Of a stretch of DNA of 56,090 nt, positions 15,458 through 23,697 are shown one piece after another. Numbering within the stretch: the first letter of the stretch is position 1; the number at the start of each line of letters is the position of its first letter. The notes beneath the pieces were generated by a model. It was not told where the DNA came from, searched no databases, and was given only the letters and a program-made list of their open reading frames with translations. The stretch covers positions 1-56,090 of the forward strand of contig DASVGV010000070.1 in NCBI GenBank assembly GCA_036379355.1. Reading direction: 5' to 3'. This DNA is from CAJCIY01 sp036379355 (GTDB taxonomy: Bacteria > Actinomycetota > Actinomycetes > Mycobacteriales > CAJCIY01). The position numbers and the translations under genes are program-made.

Positions 15458-16111
15458 CTACCCTGTGGCGGCGGTGTTCACCGGCTCCCATCCGAAGATC
15501 GCTTCGACCTCCGCGATCGTGGTGGCGGCGTCCACGTGCACAATGCCGATCATGCCGACGTCGGCCGCGCCCGCGACGTTCGGCGGCAGGTCGTCGACGA
15601 ACACGCACTCGGCCGGTTCTACGCCGAGGTGCCGGGCGGTCAGCAGGTAGATCTCGGGGTCGGGCTTGCGCAGCCGTACCTCTCCGGAGATCACCGCCAC
15701 GTCGAACAGCGCCGCGAACTGGTCGCGCGGGTAGTCGTTCCCCCAGCTGTTGGACAAGAGCGCCGTCCGCACCCCCGCCTGCCGGGCCCGTAGGAGCAGG
15801 GCGTACATGTCCGGTTCCTCCCCGAAGGACGCGAACATGCGCGCCAGCAGTCCATCGGCGGCCACGGGCGCGCCCGAGCGCGTGAACAGGCGCCCGGCCA
15901 GGCGCGCCTCGAAGTCGGCGTTCGGCAGGCTGCCGAGCTCGAGCCCGTGGATGGGGTTGGCGCCGGGGCCGGCGGCGAGCCACTCGCGCATCAACGCTCC
16001 GAAGTCCGCAGGGTCGATGTCGTCGGCAGCGAGCCATGCGGCCAGCGCCTCGCCGAGGTTGCCGGTGAGGACGCCGCCGTAGTCGAGGATCAAGGCCTTC
16101 GGTGCGGTCAC
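15458..16111 (-). CDS. HAD-family hydrolase
   Basis: The protein has 217 residues. Motif I is LILDYGGVLT, with the nucleophile Asp. The second Asp of the usual DxD is Gly here, a known variant of the HAD-IA branch (DYGGV/DFGGV). Motif II is LLSNSWGND, and motif III/IV is RLRKPDPEIY followed by FVDDLPPNVAGAADVGM, with the acidic pair DD. The residues needed for hydrolysis of a phosphoester or haloacid-type substrate are thus present except the motif-I general acid. Substrate unknown. The start is GTG at 16111, 6 nt after a TANNNT hexamer that sits in the 16-bp gap to the CpaE-like gene. Confidence 0.85.
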   Translation of the reverse strand: MTAPKALILDYGGVLTGNLGEALAAWLAADDIDPADFGALMREWLAAGPGANPIHGLELGSLPNADFEARLAGRLFTRSGAPVAADGLLARMFASFGEEPDMYALLLRARQAGVRTALLSNSWGNDYPRDQFAALFDVAVISGEVRLRKPDPEIYLLTARHLGVEPAECVFVDDLPPNVAGAADVGMIGIVHVDAATTIAEVEAIFGWEPVNTAATG

Positions 16112-16117
16112 CGGGCG

Positions 16118-16123
16118 AGCGTA
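16118..16123 (-). promoter_or_regulatory. -10 hexamer TACGCT of the HAD gene (leaderless)
   Basis: TACGCT on the minus strand lies 6 nt before the GTG at 16111, within the short gap after the CpaE-like stop. It is the same hexamer as upstream of prfB. The HAD gene could therefore be transcribed separately from the genes upstream. Confidence 0.4.
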
Positions 16124-16127
16124 CGAG

Positions 16128-17450
16128 TCAGGCGCGCGCCAGTCGGCGCCGCCCTCGCCGCGTCGCCGGTGCGGGCCGCCCGGTGAGCTGGCCGGCGAGG
16201 TCGCGCACGGCCAGGCGGTACGGGGAGGCGGGCGCAGCCTCCGAGACCGTGCGGCCCGTGGCCACCGCCGCGTCGACCCCCGCTCGGTCCTCGGGCAGCA
16301 GCGCTGGAGCGCTCACGCCGGCAAAGCGGCGCAGGGCTCGCTCGACCTCGACGGCCGGGTCACCGGGGACGGGCCCCGGCCGGAGGCGGTTCACGACGAC
16401 CTGCCGTCGTGCCGACGGCGCCGCCTCGGCCAGGTCGGGCAGCGCCCGGACCAGCCGCGCCAGGCCGACCGGGTCGGCAGACCCGACGGCCAGCACGTGG
16501 TCGGCGTCGGCCAGGACGGCGCGGGCCACGCCGTTGCGACGCGGGGCCACGGTGTCGTACGAGAGCTCCTCGTCGGTCTCCAGGCAGAACGCGCAGTCGA
16601 CGACGGTGAACGGGACGAGCCGGCGGGCGGTGTGCAGCACCTGCGTGACCGCGGTGGGCCGCAGCTCGGGCCACCGGTCGGGCCGGACCATCCCGGTCAG
16701 CACGCGCAGAGGTTCGCCCCCGGGTAGCCGCACCGAGCGTGCGTGACGGGTGAGGCCGGTGACGTCGAGCGTGCCTGCGGTCGCGGCCCGGGTCGCCGCG
16801 GCGAGGCCGGGGGCGTCGTCGAGGAGGGCGAGCGTCGGGGCCACCGCCGCGCCGTAGGTGTCCGCGTCGACGAGCAGCGAGGGAACGCCGAGCAGCGCGG
16901 CCTCGGCGGCCAACGTCACGGCGAGCAGGGTGCGCCCGGGTGCGCCGGTCGGCCCCCACACCGCCACGACGGTGCCGGGTTCCGCTCCGTCGGGCGCCGG
17001 GTCTGGGTCGGCGTCCTCGAGGCCCGCCTGCTGCAGCAGGGGCAGCGCATCCGCGGGATCGGCGAGCTCCGCGTCCAAGGCCGGCAGGTCCCGCGTACGG
17101 GCAACTGCCCCGGCGAGCGCCGCCGCGACCGCGGCCGGGTCGCTGCCGGAGGACAGGACCGCGTCGACACCCCACGCGCGCAGCCGCCGTTCGTCGGCCT
17201 CGTCGTCCGCGAGGCCCACGACGCCGACGTTCGCGGCCGCGAGCCGCGCGATCACGGACGCGTCGAGGCGGCGAAGGCCGGCGGAGACGAGCGCGACCGG
17301 GGCCGTACCCGCGCCGGCGGCTGCGAGCAGGTCCGCGACGTCGACACAACGCCGCGCGACGGTGACCGGAGCCGCCGGCCGGCCGAACGCGGCGACCAGC
17401 GGCTGCTCGGCGGGGCAGTCACCGAGGGCCGTGAGGACCGCGGTGGTCAT
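16128..17450 (-). CDS. CpaE/TadZ-like MinD-family ATPase
   Basis: The protein has 440 residues. The N-terminal half resembles a receiver-like pseudodomain (SAGLRRLDASVIARL, GVVGLADDEADERRL). The C-terminal half is a ParA/MinD-type domain: WGPTGAPGRTLLAVTLAAEA replaces the P-loop, SLLVDADTYGAAVAPTL is switch I, and TVVDCAFCLETDEE is switch II. The invariant P-loop Lys is Arg (GRT), as seen in actinobacterial CpaE-like proteins, so ATP turnover may be weak or absent. TadZ/CpaE proteins place Tad machinery in the cell. It overlaps the SAF gene (ATGA) and probably serves the tad genes at 4575-9191. Confidence 0.82.
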   Translation of the reverse strand: MTTAVLTALGDCPAEQPLVAAFGRPAAPVTVARRCVDVADLLAAAGAGTAPVALVSAGLRRLDASVIARLAAANVGVVGLADDEADERRLRAWGVDAVLSSGSDPAAVAAALAGAVARTRDLPALDAELADPADALPLLQQAGLEDADPDPAPDGAEPGTVVAVWGPTGAPGRTLLAVTLAAEAALLGVPSLLVDADTYGAAVAPTLALLDDAPGLAAATRAATAGTLDVTGLTRHARSVRLPGGEPLRVLTGMVRPDRWPELRPTAVTQVLHTARRLVPFTVVDCAFCLETDEELSYDTVAPRRNGVARAVLADADHVLAVGSADPVGLARLVRALPDLAEAAPSARRQVVVNRLRPGPVPGDPAVEVERALRRFAGVSAPALLPEDRAGVDAAVATGRTVSEAAPASPYRLAVRDLAGQLTGRPAPATRRGRRRLARA

Positions 17451-18148
17451 GGCACCGGGACGACGCCGACATCGCCGGTGTCCTGACCGGCGGGATGCTC
17501 CAGCACCACGTCCAGCGAGGCGACCTCGGACGCGCGCACGACCGCCGCGGTGCGGTCGACCGGAATCTCGACGCGCAACGACACCGTGGAGCCGCTGCCG
17601 GAGTCTCCCCGGCCGAGATAGCGCACGCCCCGCAGCACGGCGACGGTCGTACCGGGCTGGGTCGGCGTGGGCTTCGAGGTCGCGAACACGTCGACCAGAT
17701 CGCCCGCGGCCAGCACCGGAACCCGCACGGGGTCCACCGGCAGCGACACGATGCGGGTCGGCGTCGGGTCCGCGGTGGCGCCGACTGCCGAGCGCGGCAG
17801 CAGATCGCCGGCGGCCACCGCGCTGGTCATCGGGTGCCCGGTCAACCCCGCCAGGTCGGCCGCCGGCCAGTACGCCCCGCTGGCATCGCCGAGGTGGACG
17901 TGGCCGATCCGCAGGTCGCCGGCGACCAGCGGCTGCCCGGCCGCGAGGGGCCGGGCCGCGACGAGCACCGCGGTCGTGCGGCTGCCGCTCGAGAGCAGCC
18001 GGGCACCGAGGAGCACCGCGAGCAGGATCAGGACGACACCCAGGACGAGTCGCCGGTCGCGCCAGCGGGGTGGCTCGAGGCGCTCGGCCGCCGGGCTGTC
18101 ACCAGCGGTCGGCCGGGTGACCCGTTCGCGCAGCACGGTCATGCTCAT
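17447..18148 (-). CDS. SAF-domain protein (RcpC/CpaB-like)
   Basis: The protein has 233 residues from the ATG at 18148, which has an SD (AAAGGGGG). One membrane helix (LVLGVVLILLAVLLGARLL, about 31-49) is followed by an extracytoplasmic SAF domain (VLVAARPLAAGQPLVAGDLRIGHV), then an RcpC-like part with PVPVDPVRVPVLAAGDLVDVFA-type sequence. RcpC/CpaB proteins belong to Flp pilus systems; in monoderm bacteria lacking a secretin they are thought to interact with the wall or pilus. It is the first gene of the SAF-CpaE pair. Confidence 0.82.
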   Translation of the reverse strand: MSMTVLRERVTRPTAGDSPAAERLEPPRWRDRRLVLGVVLILLAVLLGARLLSSGSRTTAVLVAARPLAAGQPLVAGDLRIGHVHLGDASGAYWPAADLAGLTGHPMTSAVAAGDLLPRSAVGATADPTPTRIVSLPVDPVRVPVLAAGDLVDVFATSKPTPTQPGTTVAVLRGVRYLGRGDSGSGSTVSLRVEIPVDRTAAVVRASEVASLDVVLEHPAGQDTGDVGVVPVP

Positions 18149-18275
18149 GTCCGATCTGCCCCCTTTGACATGCGGTGGAGCGTACGGGCGAGCACGGGTC
18201 GGTGCGGGTACACCGTCCACAGGACTGCCGCTCGCCCGGCACCGACGGAGTGCGGACCTGTGGCATCGTGCAGGC

Positions 18276-18494
18276 GTGGCCGAGAAGCGGTTTCTGCAGA
18301 TCGCGGACGTGGCCGAGATCCTCGACGTCTCGGTCCGCCAGGTGCGCGCCCTGCTCGAGCGGCAGGAGCTGATCGGGATCCAGATCGGCGGCCGCGGGCA
18401 GTGGCGGATCGAAGCGACCGAGCTCGAGGCCTACATCGCCCGCTGCTACGACGCCGCCCGCGCCGGTCGGGGCACCGGCGCGGTCCCGCGCTGA
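18276..18494 (+). CDS. Excisionase/MerR-type winged helix-turn-helix protein
   Basis: The 72-residue single-domain DNA-binding protein starts at GTG 18276 (VAEKRFLQIADVAEIL). The helix-turn-helix is LQIADVAEILDVSVRQVRALLERQEL, followed by the wing IGIQIGGRGQWRI and a helix EATELEAYIARCY. It resembles the DNA-binding domain 'excisionase family' that also includes BldC-like regulators. An extended -10-like TGG-CATCGT lies 6 nt upstream, suggesting a leaderless mRNA. A phased direct-repeat array lies about 630 bp downstream in front of the LysM gene; this protein is a candidate ligand. Confidence 0.82.
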   Translation: MAEKRFLQIADVAEILDVSVRQVRALLERQELIGIQIGGRGQWRIEATELEAYIARCYDAARAGRGTGAVPR

Positions 18495-18501
18495 CCGAGG
18501 G

Positions 18502-19053
18502 TCACGTCGGGTCGGCCCGCACGACCGCGCGCACCGCGTCCAGCGCGATCGTGCGGACCGCGGTCACCGCAGCCGCGCGGCGAGGCTCGTCCGGCGGGTG
18601 CACGGCAAGGTCCAGATGATCGGCGCCCACCCGGTCGATCGTCCCGGAGACCGCCGGACCCGCCGACACGTGCATCTGAACCGCGGCGCGGTCGCGCGCG
18701 AGGCCACGCAGGGCGGAGCGCAAGCCCAACCGCGACCACACGTGCCCCGGGGGGGCCGTATCGGCGCCGCGGCCGAGCCCTTGCACCCACCCGACGGCTG
18801 CACACGGCACGAGGGTCTGCACCGCGCCGCCGGTGAGCACCCAGTCCGGTCCGACGGCCACGAGTCGGCCCCGCACGACCTGGTCGCCGACGCCGAGCAC
18901 CAGCTCCTGCCCCAGGGCCGCGCGTAGCCGCTGGACGAGGGTCGTCGTGCCGGTCTCACGTCGCTGCTCCTGGTCCACCTCGACCGCCAGCGCGACCGCC
19001 TCACCGGCTGCGAGCTGAGCCTCGAGGTCCGCGAACAGCTCGTCCCAGCGCAC
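18502..19053 (-). CDS. Conserved actinobacterial protein of unknown function
   Basis: The protein has 183 residues. The start is GTG at 19053, chosen because GGAAGGGG precedes it at good spacing and MRWDELFADLEAQL is the natural family start; frames extending upstream are not supported. An acidic N-terminal helix is followed by beta-rich sequence (LGQELVLGVGDQVVRGRLVAVGPDWVL) that looks like a small barrel, and a C-terminal half with similar repeats (AGPAVSGTIDRVGADHLDLAVH). No signal peptide or membrane helix is present. It converges on the HTH gene, 7 bp away, and diverges from the LysM gene. Function is not known to me. Confidence 0.65.
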   Translation of the reverse strand: MRWDELFADLEAQLAAGEAVALAVEVDQEQRRETGTTTLVQRLRAALGQELVLGVGDQVVRGRLVAVGPDWVLTGGAVQTLVPCAAVGWVQGLGRGADTAPPGHVWSRLGLRSALRGLARDRAAVQMHVSAGPAVSGTIDRVGADHLDLAVHPPDEPRRAAAVTAVRTIALDAVRAVVRADPT

Positions 19054-19110
19054 CGCGCCCCTTCCGTACCCCGTCATCCACAGCGCGCGCCGCAGCCTAG
19101 CGACCCAGCC

Positions 19111-19139
19111 TTGACTGACATCGAGCGATCTGTTACGAC
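19111..19139 (+). promoter_or_regulatory. Promoter of the LysM-Rv3235 operon (TTGACT-N17-TACGAC, extended -10)
   Basis: TTGACT (19111-19116) is followed after 17 nt by TACGAC (19134-19139), preceded by an extended -10 TGT. Transcription would start near 19146, about 35 nt before the ATG at 19181. It overlaps the phased repeats at 19120-19169. Confidence 0.6.
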
Positions 19140-19169
19140 TTCTAGCGTCATCAAACGATATCAAACGTC
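19120..19169 (+). repeat. Five helically phased 10-bp direct repeats (consensus ATCAARCGAT)
   Basis: Consecutive 10-bp units are ATCGAGCGAT, CTGTTACGAC, TTCTAGCGTC, ATCAAACGAT and ATCAAACGTC. All five share T at position 2 and CG at positions 7-8; the first, fourth and fifth are near-identical. The period matches one DNA turn, so a protein would bind all units on one face. The array covers the -10 region and start of the LysM operon promoter, which suggests repression. Confidence 0.6.
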
Positions 19170-19180
19170 TGGATCAGTTC

Positions 19181-19843
19181 ATGCACGCACCGGCCGGACT
19201 CGCCCCGATCGCCGCTGCGGGGGCGCTCTGCTGGCTCGCGCCGCTCCCGGCCTCGATGGGTGCGCTGCGCGCGGATCTGCACCGCGACGGCGATCCCCTC
19301 GCCGCGGCCGTGCACCTCATCGCCCTCGGGGCCTGGGCGCTCGTGGGCTGGCTCGCGGTGGCCACGGGCGCGGCGCTCGCCGCGCGAATCCCGGGCGCGA
19401 CCGGGCGGGCCGCCGGCGCGCTGGCCGGCCGCATCACCCCCGCCCTCCTGCGCCAGGCACTCGGCACCGGAGCCGCGATCGGCCTCGCCCTGTCACCCGC
19501 GCTCACCCCCACCGCCGCCCACGCCGCCGCGTGCGCGCCGGGCCGGCTGCCGAGCCTCGACCGGGCCGCGCCCGCGTGCGCGACAGCACCCGCGACCGCC
19601 CCCGCCGTGACCACGCCTGCCGACCCACCGGCGCCCAGTTACACGGTGGTCGCCGGAGACACGCTCTGGGGCCTCGCCGCCACCGAACTGCGTCGCGCCG
19701 GACAACGCGCCACCGCTCGGCAGGTCGCCGACCGTTGGCCCGCCTGGTGGCGGGCCAACCGCGCCGTCATCGGAGACGACCCCGACCTGATCCGCATCGG
19801 CACCGTCCTCACACTCCCCGACCCGATGGAGAAGACCGGATGA
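19181..19843 (+). CDS. LysM-domain membrane protein
   Basis: The protein has 220 residues. Two hydrophobic segments (about 8-25 and 47-67) and a third near 100-110 (GTGAAIGLALSPALTPTAAHAAA) place the N-terminal half in the membrane. An Ala/Thr/Pro-rich linker leads to a C-terminal LysM domain (YTVVAGDTLWGLAATEL to RIGTVLTLP), which binds peptidoglycan. It probably tethers the membrane to the wall. Its stop overlaps the next ATG (ATGA at 19840-19843). It is controlled by the promoter at 19111 and the phased repeats. Confidence 0.85.
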   Translation: MHAPAGLAPIAAAGALCWLAPLPASMGALRADLHRDGDPLAAAVHLIALGAWALVGWLAVATGAALAARIPGATGRAAGALAGRITPALLRQALGTGAAIGLALSPALTPTAAHAAACAPGRLPSLDRAAPACATAPATAPAVTTPADPPAPSYTVVAGDTLWGLAATELRRAGQRATARQVADRWPAWWRANRAVIGDDPDLIRIGTVLTLPDPMEKTG

Positions 19844-20448
19844 CCGTTCTCGCCCATGCCGTCCCCGACGTCGACGAGCCGCCGGCGCCGCTGCCTCTTC
19901 CGCGGATCTTGCGGGCCGTCCCGACCGATCCGCCGTACGACGACCTCGGCGAGCCGGCCCGCGACCCGGCGACTCCGCTGGCCTTGGCCCTGCCGCCCCG
20001 AGCGGACCCGGCAACCTTCCGGTTGCCCGTGTTCCCGCCGGCCGCCGCCGGCCACGAACCCGACGCGGACGCTCGGGTCGTGGACGCCGAACTGCGGCGT
20101 CTGTTCGGACGGCGCCGCACCGCTCGGTGCGATCTCCCGGCGCCCGGGCCGCGGGCCGCCCGGGCCGTACGCCTGCTGCTCGAGGTCGTCGTCGGCGAGC
20201 GCCCCGTCCGGCAGGTCTCGGCGTGGGTGTCCCCGCGCGTCCTCGCCGGTCTCGAGCGGCGATCTCCGGCTCAGCGAACGGCGCTGGGCCGCCGGCCGGT
20301 GCTGCGGAGCCTGCGCGTGACCGAACCGGCCGAGGCGGTCGCCGAGGTCAGCGCCGTCGTCATGCTCGGTACGCGCGCACGCGCGGTCGCACTCCGCCTG
20401 GAGGGACTCGACGGTCGCTGGACGGTGACCGCCCTGCACGTCGGCTGA
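19840..20448 (+). CDS. Rv3235-family protein
   Basis: The protein has 202 residues from the ATG at 19840. The N-terminal half is Pro/Ala-rich and disordered (LPLPRILRAVPTDPPYDDLGEP). The C-terminal half is a small domain: AVRLLLEVVVGERPVRQVSAWVSPRVLAGLERR and RVTEPAEAVAEVSAVVMLGTRARAVALRLE followed by WTVTALHVG. This matches the actinobacterial Rv3235 family, commonly found beside secA. Function is unknown. It is translationally coupled to the LysM gene and converges on secA, 18 bp away. Confidence 0.75.
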   Translation: MTVLAHAVPDVDEPPAPLPLPRILRAVPTDPPYDDLGEPARDPATPLALALPPRADPATFRLPVFPPAAAGHEPDADARVVDAELRRLFGRRRTARCDLPAPGPRAARAVRLLLEVVVGERPVRQVSAWVSPRVLAGLERRSPAQRTALGRRPVLRSLRVTEPAEAVAEVSAVVMLGTRARAVALRLEGLDGRWTVTALHVG

Positions 20449-20466
20449 CGCACGCCGGCAGCGACG

Positions 20467-23400
20467 CTAGGCCGCACCGGGGGCGCCGTGGCACTTCTTG
20501 TACTTCTTGCCCGAACCGCAGGGACACGGCGCATTGCGCGCCGGACCGCTGCCCACGACCTGGTGAGCGTTGCCCTCCTGGACGCGAGCCCGGGCCCGTC
20601 CCGGTCCGGCATCCGCCGAGCCGCCGCCGGAGCGGACCCGCTCGGCCTGGCCGGTCTCGCCCGGCGCCGAGTAGGTGAGGTTCACCGGCTGCGCCGGGCG
20701 CGCCAGCGGGTTCGGCGCGCCCTGCAGACCGGTCACGGGCGCGCCCACCCCCGTCGGTGGCCGCGGCGGAGTCACGTCGGCCCCGAACGCCTGGCGCTGA
20801 GAGGGCTCGTCCAACGCGTGCACCGGTGCGGGTTCGTCCCGGACCGCGCTCCCGGCCGAGACCGCGGACGGGACCGGGTCGTCGGCGGGCGCAGCCGCCG
20901 CGGCGGCCACCTCGTCGTGCGGCTCGTCCATCAGCTGCGCGAGCGTCGGCGCGGCGGGCGCCCTCGGCTCGGCCGCGGCCGGCTGCGCGTCGGGGACTGC
21001 GGGAACGGCCTCGTCCGGGGCGACCGCTCCCGCGGTCACCGCCGCGTCCGCCGTGGGCTCGTCCGCGGGCTCGCCGACCCCGGCCGGCGGCTCGGCCGGC
21101 GCCGAGGCGACCGCCGGAGCGCCCGGCGCCTCGATGACGATCTGTGGGGCCTCGGGTGGCGGCTGCACCTCGAGGTTGAACAGGAACGCGACGGACTCCT
21201 CCTTGATGCTCTCGAGCAGTCCGCCGAACATGTCGAAGCCCTCGCGCTGGTACTCGACCAGCGGATCCTTCTGCCCGAACGCCCGAAGGTTGATGCCCTC
21301 CTTCAGGTAGTCCATCTCGTACAGGTGCTCGCGCCACTTGCGGTCCAGCACCGACAGGATCACCTGGCGCTCGAGGTTACGCAGCTGCTCCGCGCCCAGT
21401 TCCTCCTCGCGGCGCAGGTACGCCGCCTGGGCGTCGGCCGTGAGCGCGTCGACGAGATCGTCGGCCGTCACGTTCTGGCGGTCGACGTCATAGGTGCCGA
21501 CGTCGATGCTGACCGGCCAGACCTGCCGCAGCTGCGTCCAGAGCCCGGCGAGGTCCCATTCCTCGGGGTAGGCCTCGCTCGTGGTCGCCTCCACGTAGGT
21601 GGTGACCACGTCGTCGATCATGTGGCGCACCTGGTCGCTGAAATCCTGCCCCTCCAGCACGGTCCGGCGCTCGGCGTAGATCACCTTGCGCTGCTCGTTC
21701 ATGACCTCGTCGTACTTGAGGACGTTCTTGCGGGCCTCGAAGTGCTGCGACTCGACCTGCGTCTGGGCGGAACGGATCGAGCGGGTCACCATCTTCGACT
21801 CGATCGGGACGTCGTCCGGGATGTTCAGCCGGTCCATGATCGACTCGACGGCGGAGGCGTTGAACAGCCGCATCAGGTCGTCACCGAGCGACAGGTAGAA
21901 CCGCGAGATCCCGGGGTCTCCCTGTCGCCCGGACCGACCGCGCAGCTGGTTGTCGATCCGGCGCGACTCGTGTCGCTCGGTGCCGAGGACGTACAGCCCG
22001 CCGAGCGCCGTCACCTCGTCGTGCTCGACCGCGGTGGACTCCTCGGCCTTCGCCAGCGCGCCGTGCCAGGCGGCTTCGTACGCCTCGGGGTCCTCCAGGG
22101 GGTTGAAACCGGCCTGGTGGAGGGCGTATTCGGCGGTGAACTCCGCGTTGCCGCCCAGCATGATGTCGGTGCCGCGCCCCGCCATGTTCGTGGCGACCGT
22201 GACCGCCTTCTTCCGGCCGGCCTGGGCCACGATCGTCGCCTCGCGCTCGTGCTGCTTGGCGTTGAGGACCTCGTGCACGATCCCGCGCTTGAGCAGCAGG
22301 TTCGAGAGGTACTCAGACTTCTCGACCGACGTGGTCCCGACCAGCACCGGCTGGCCCTTCTCGTAGCGCTCGGCGATGTCGTCGGCCACCGCCGCGAACT
22401 TCGCCTCCTCGCTCTTGAAGACGACGTCGGGTGCGTCCACGCGGATCATCGGCATGTTGGTGGGGATCTGCACGACGCCGAGCTTGTAGATCTGCTCGAA
22501 CTCGGCGGCCTCGGTGAGGGCCGTCCCGGTCATGCCGGAGAGCTTTTCGTACAGGCGGAAGTAGTTCTGCAGCGTGATCGTGGCCAGCGTTTGGTTCTCA
22601 TCCTTGATCGGGACGCGCTCCTTCGCCTCGATCGCCTGGTGCATGCCCTCCGAGAACCGCCGGCCGTGCAGCGTGCGACCGGTGAACTCGTCGACGATGA
22701 GCACTTCGCCGTCGACGACGATGTAGTCCTTGTCGCGCTTGAACAGCTCCTGTGCCTTCAGCGCGTTGTTGAGGTAGCCGACCAGCGGGGTGTTCACCGG
22801 GTCGTAGAGGTTCTCGATGCCGAGCTGGTCCTCGATCTTCTCGATGCCCGACTCGGAGACCGCGACCGTCCGCTTGCCCTCGTCGGTCTCGAAGTCGACG
22901 TCGCGCTTCAGCATCGGGATGATCCGCGCGAACTCCTGGTACCAGCGGGTGGCGCCCTCGGCCGGTCCGGAGATGATCAGCGGTGTGCGCGCCTCGTCGA
23001 TGAGGATCGAGTCCACCTCGTCGACGATCGCGAAGTGGTGGCCTCGCTGGACCGTCTCTTCGAGCGACCAGGCCATGTTGTCGCGCAGGTAGTCGAAACC
23101 GAACTCGTTGTTCGTGCCGTAGGTGATGTCGCAGGCGTACGCGGGTCGCCGCTGGTCCGGCCGCATCTGCGGATGGATCACCCCGACCGTCAGGCCGAGG
23201 AACCGGTGGATGCGGCCCATGTTCTCGGCGTCGCGCTGGGCGAGGTAGTCGTTGACCGTCACCACGTGGACGCCGTCGCCGGCGAGTGCGTTGAGATAGG
23301 CGGGGAGCGTCGAGACGAGGGTCTTGCCCTCGCCGGTCTTCATCTCCGCGATGTTGCCCAGATGCAGGGCGCCCCCGCCCATGAGCTGCACGTCGAAGTG

Positions 23401-23637
23401 CCGCTTGCCCGTGGTGCGCTTGGAGGCCTCCCGGACGACCGCGAACGCTTCCGGCAGCAGATCGTCGAGCGTCTCGCCGTCCGCGAGCCGCTCCTTGAAC
23501 TCGTCGGTCATCGACCGCAGCTCGGCGTCGGTGAGCTCCTCGAAGGCCTCCTCGTAGAGGTTGACCTGGTCGGCCAGTCCCTTGAGCTTGCGCAGCAACC
23601 GGCCCTCGCCGGCGCGCATCAGCTTTTCGAGAACCAT
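20467..23637 (-). CDS. secA: Preprotein translocase ATPase SecA
   Basis: SecA drives Sec-dependent protein export with SecYEG at the membrane. Walker A is MKTGEGKTL at about 99-107, Walker B/DEAD is DEVDSILIDEAR, motif III/VI regions GTTSVEKSEYLS and LRGRSGRQGDPG are intact. The C-terminus carries the SEC-C zinc motif CPCGSGKKYKKCHG. The total of 1056 residues exceeds the usual 900-950 because of an Ala/Pro/Glu-rich linker of about 150 residues before SEC-C. This is the housekeeping SecA1 by its neighbours. Start ATG 23637 has AGGGGAG upstream; a TACGAT hexamer (minus, 23698-23703) could be its -10. Confidence 0.97.
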   Translation of the reverse strand: MVLEKLMRAGEGRLLRKLKGLADQVNLYEEAFEELTDAELRSMTDEFKERLADGETLDDLLPEAFAVVREASKRTTGKRHFDVQLMGGGALHLGNIAEMKTGEGKTLVSTLPAYLNALAGDGVHVVTVNDYLAQRDAENMGRIHRFLGLTVGVIHPQMRPDQRRPAYACDITYGTNNEFGFDYLRDNMAWSLEETVQRGHHFAIVDEVDSILIDEARTPLIISGPAEGATRWYQEFARIIPMLKRDVDFETDEGKRTVAVSESGIEKIEDQLGIENLYDPVNTPLVGYLNNALKAQELFKRDKDYIVVDGEVLIVDEFTGRTLHGRRFSEGMHQAIEAKERVPIKDENQTLATITLQNYFRLYEKLSGMTGTALTEAAEFEQIYKLGVVQIPTNMPMIRVDAPDVVFKSEEAKFAAVADDIAERYEKGQPVLVGTTSVEKSEYLSNLLLKRGIVHEVLNAKQHEREATIVAQAGRKKAVTVATNMAGRGTDIMLGGNAEFTAEYALHQAGFNPLEDPEAYEAAWHGALAKAEESTAVEHDEVTALGGLYVLGTERHESRRIDNQLRGRSGRQGDPGISRFYLSLGDDLMRLFNASAVESIMDRLNIPDDVPIESKMVTRSIRSAQTQVESQHFEARKNVLKYDEVMNEQRKVIYAERRTVLEGQDFSDQVRHMIDDVVTTYVEATTSEAYPEEWDLAGLWTQLRQVWPVSIDVGTYDVDRQNVTADDLVDALTADAQAAYLRREEELGAEQLRNLERQVILSVLDRKWREHLYEMDYLKEGINLRAFGQKDPLVEYQREGFDMFGGLLESIKEESVAFLFNLEVQPPPEAPQIVIEAPGAPAVASAPAEPPAGVGEPADEPTADAAVTAGAVAPDEAVPAVPDAQPAAAEPRAPAAPTLAQLMDEPHDEVAAAAAAPADDPVPSAVSAGSAVRDEPAPVHALDEPSQRQAFGADVTPPRPPTGVGAPVTGLQGAPNPLARPAQPVNLTYSAPGETGQAERVRSGGGSADAGPGRARARVQEGNAHQVVGSGPARNAPCPCGSGKKYKKCHGAPGAA

Positions 23638-23697
23638 GCTTGAGTGCGCTCCCCTGGATCGCGGCTCCCCCGGCGTCCGCGCGAGGGCAGTTTTCCT

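Noticed and set aside
20488..23643. 1051-codon open frame on the plus strand opposite secA
   Set aside because: It is the antisense shadow of secA, caused by GC-rich third positions; the translation is Arg/Val/Leu-rich without domains.
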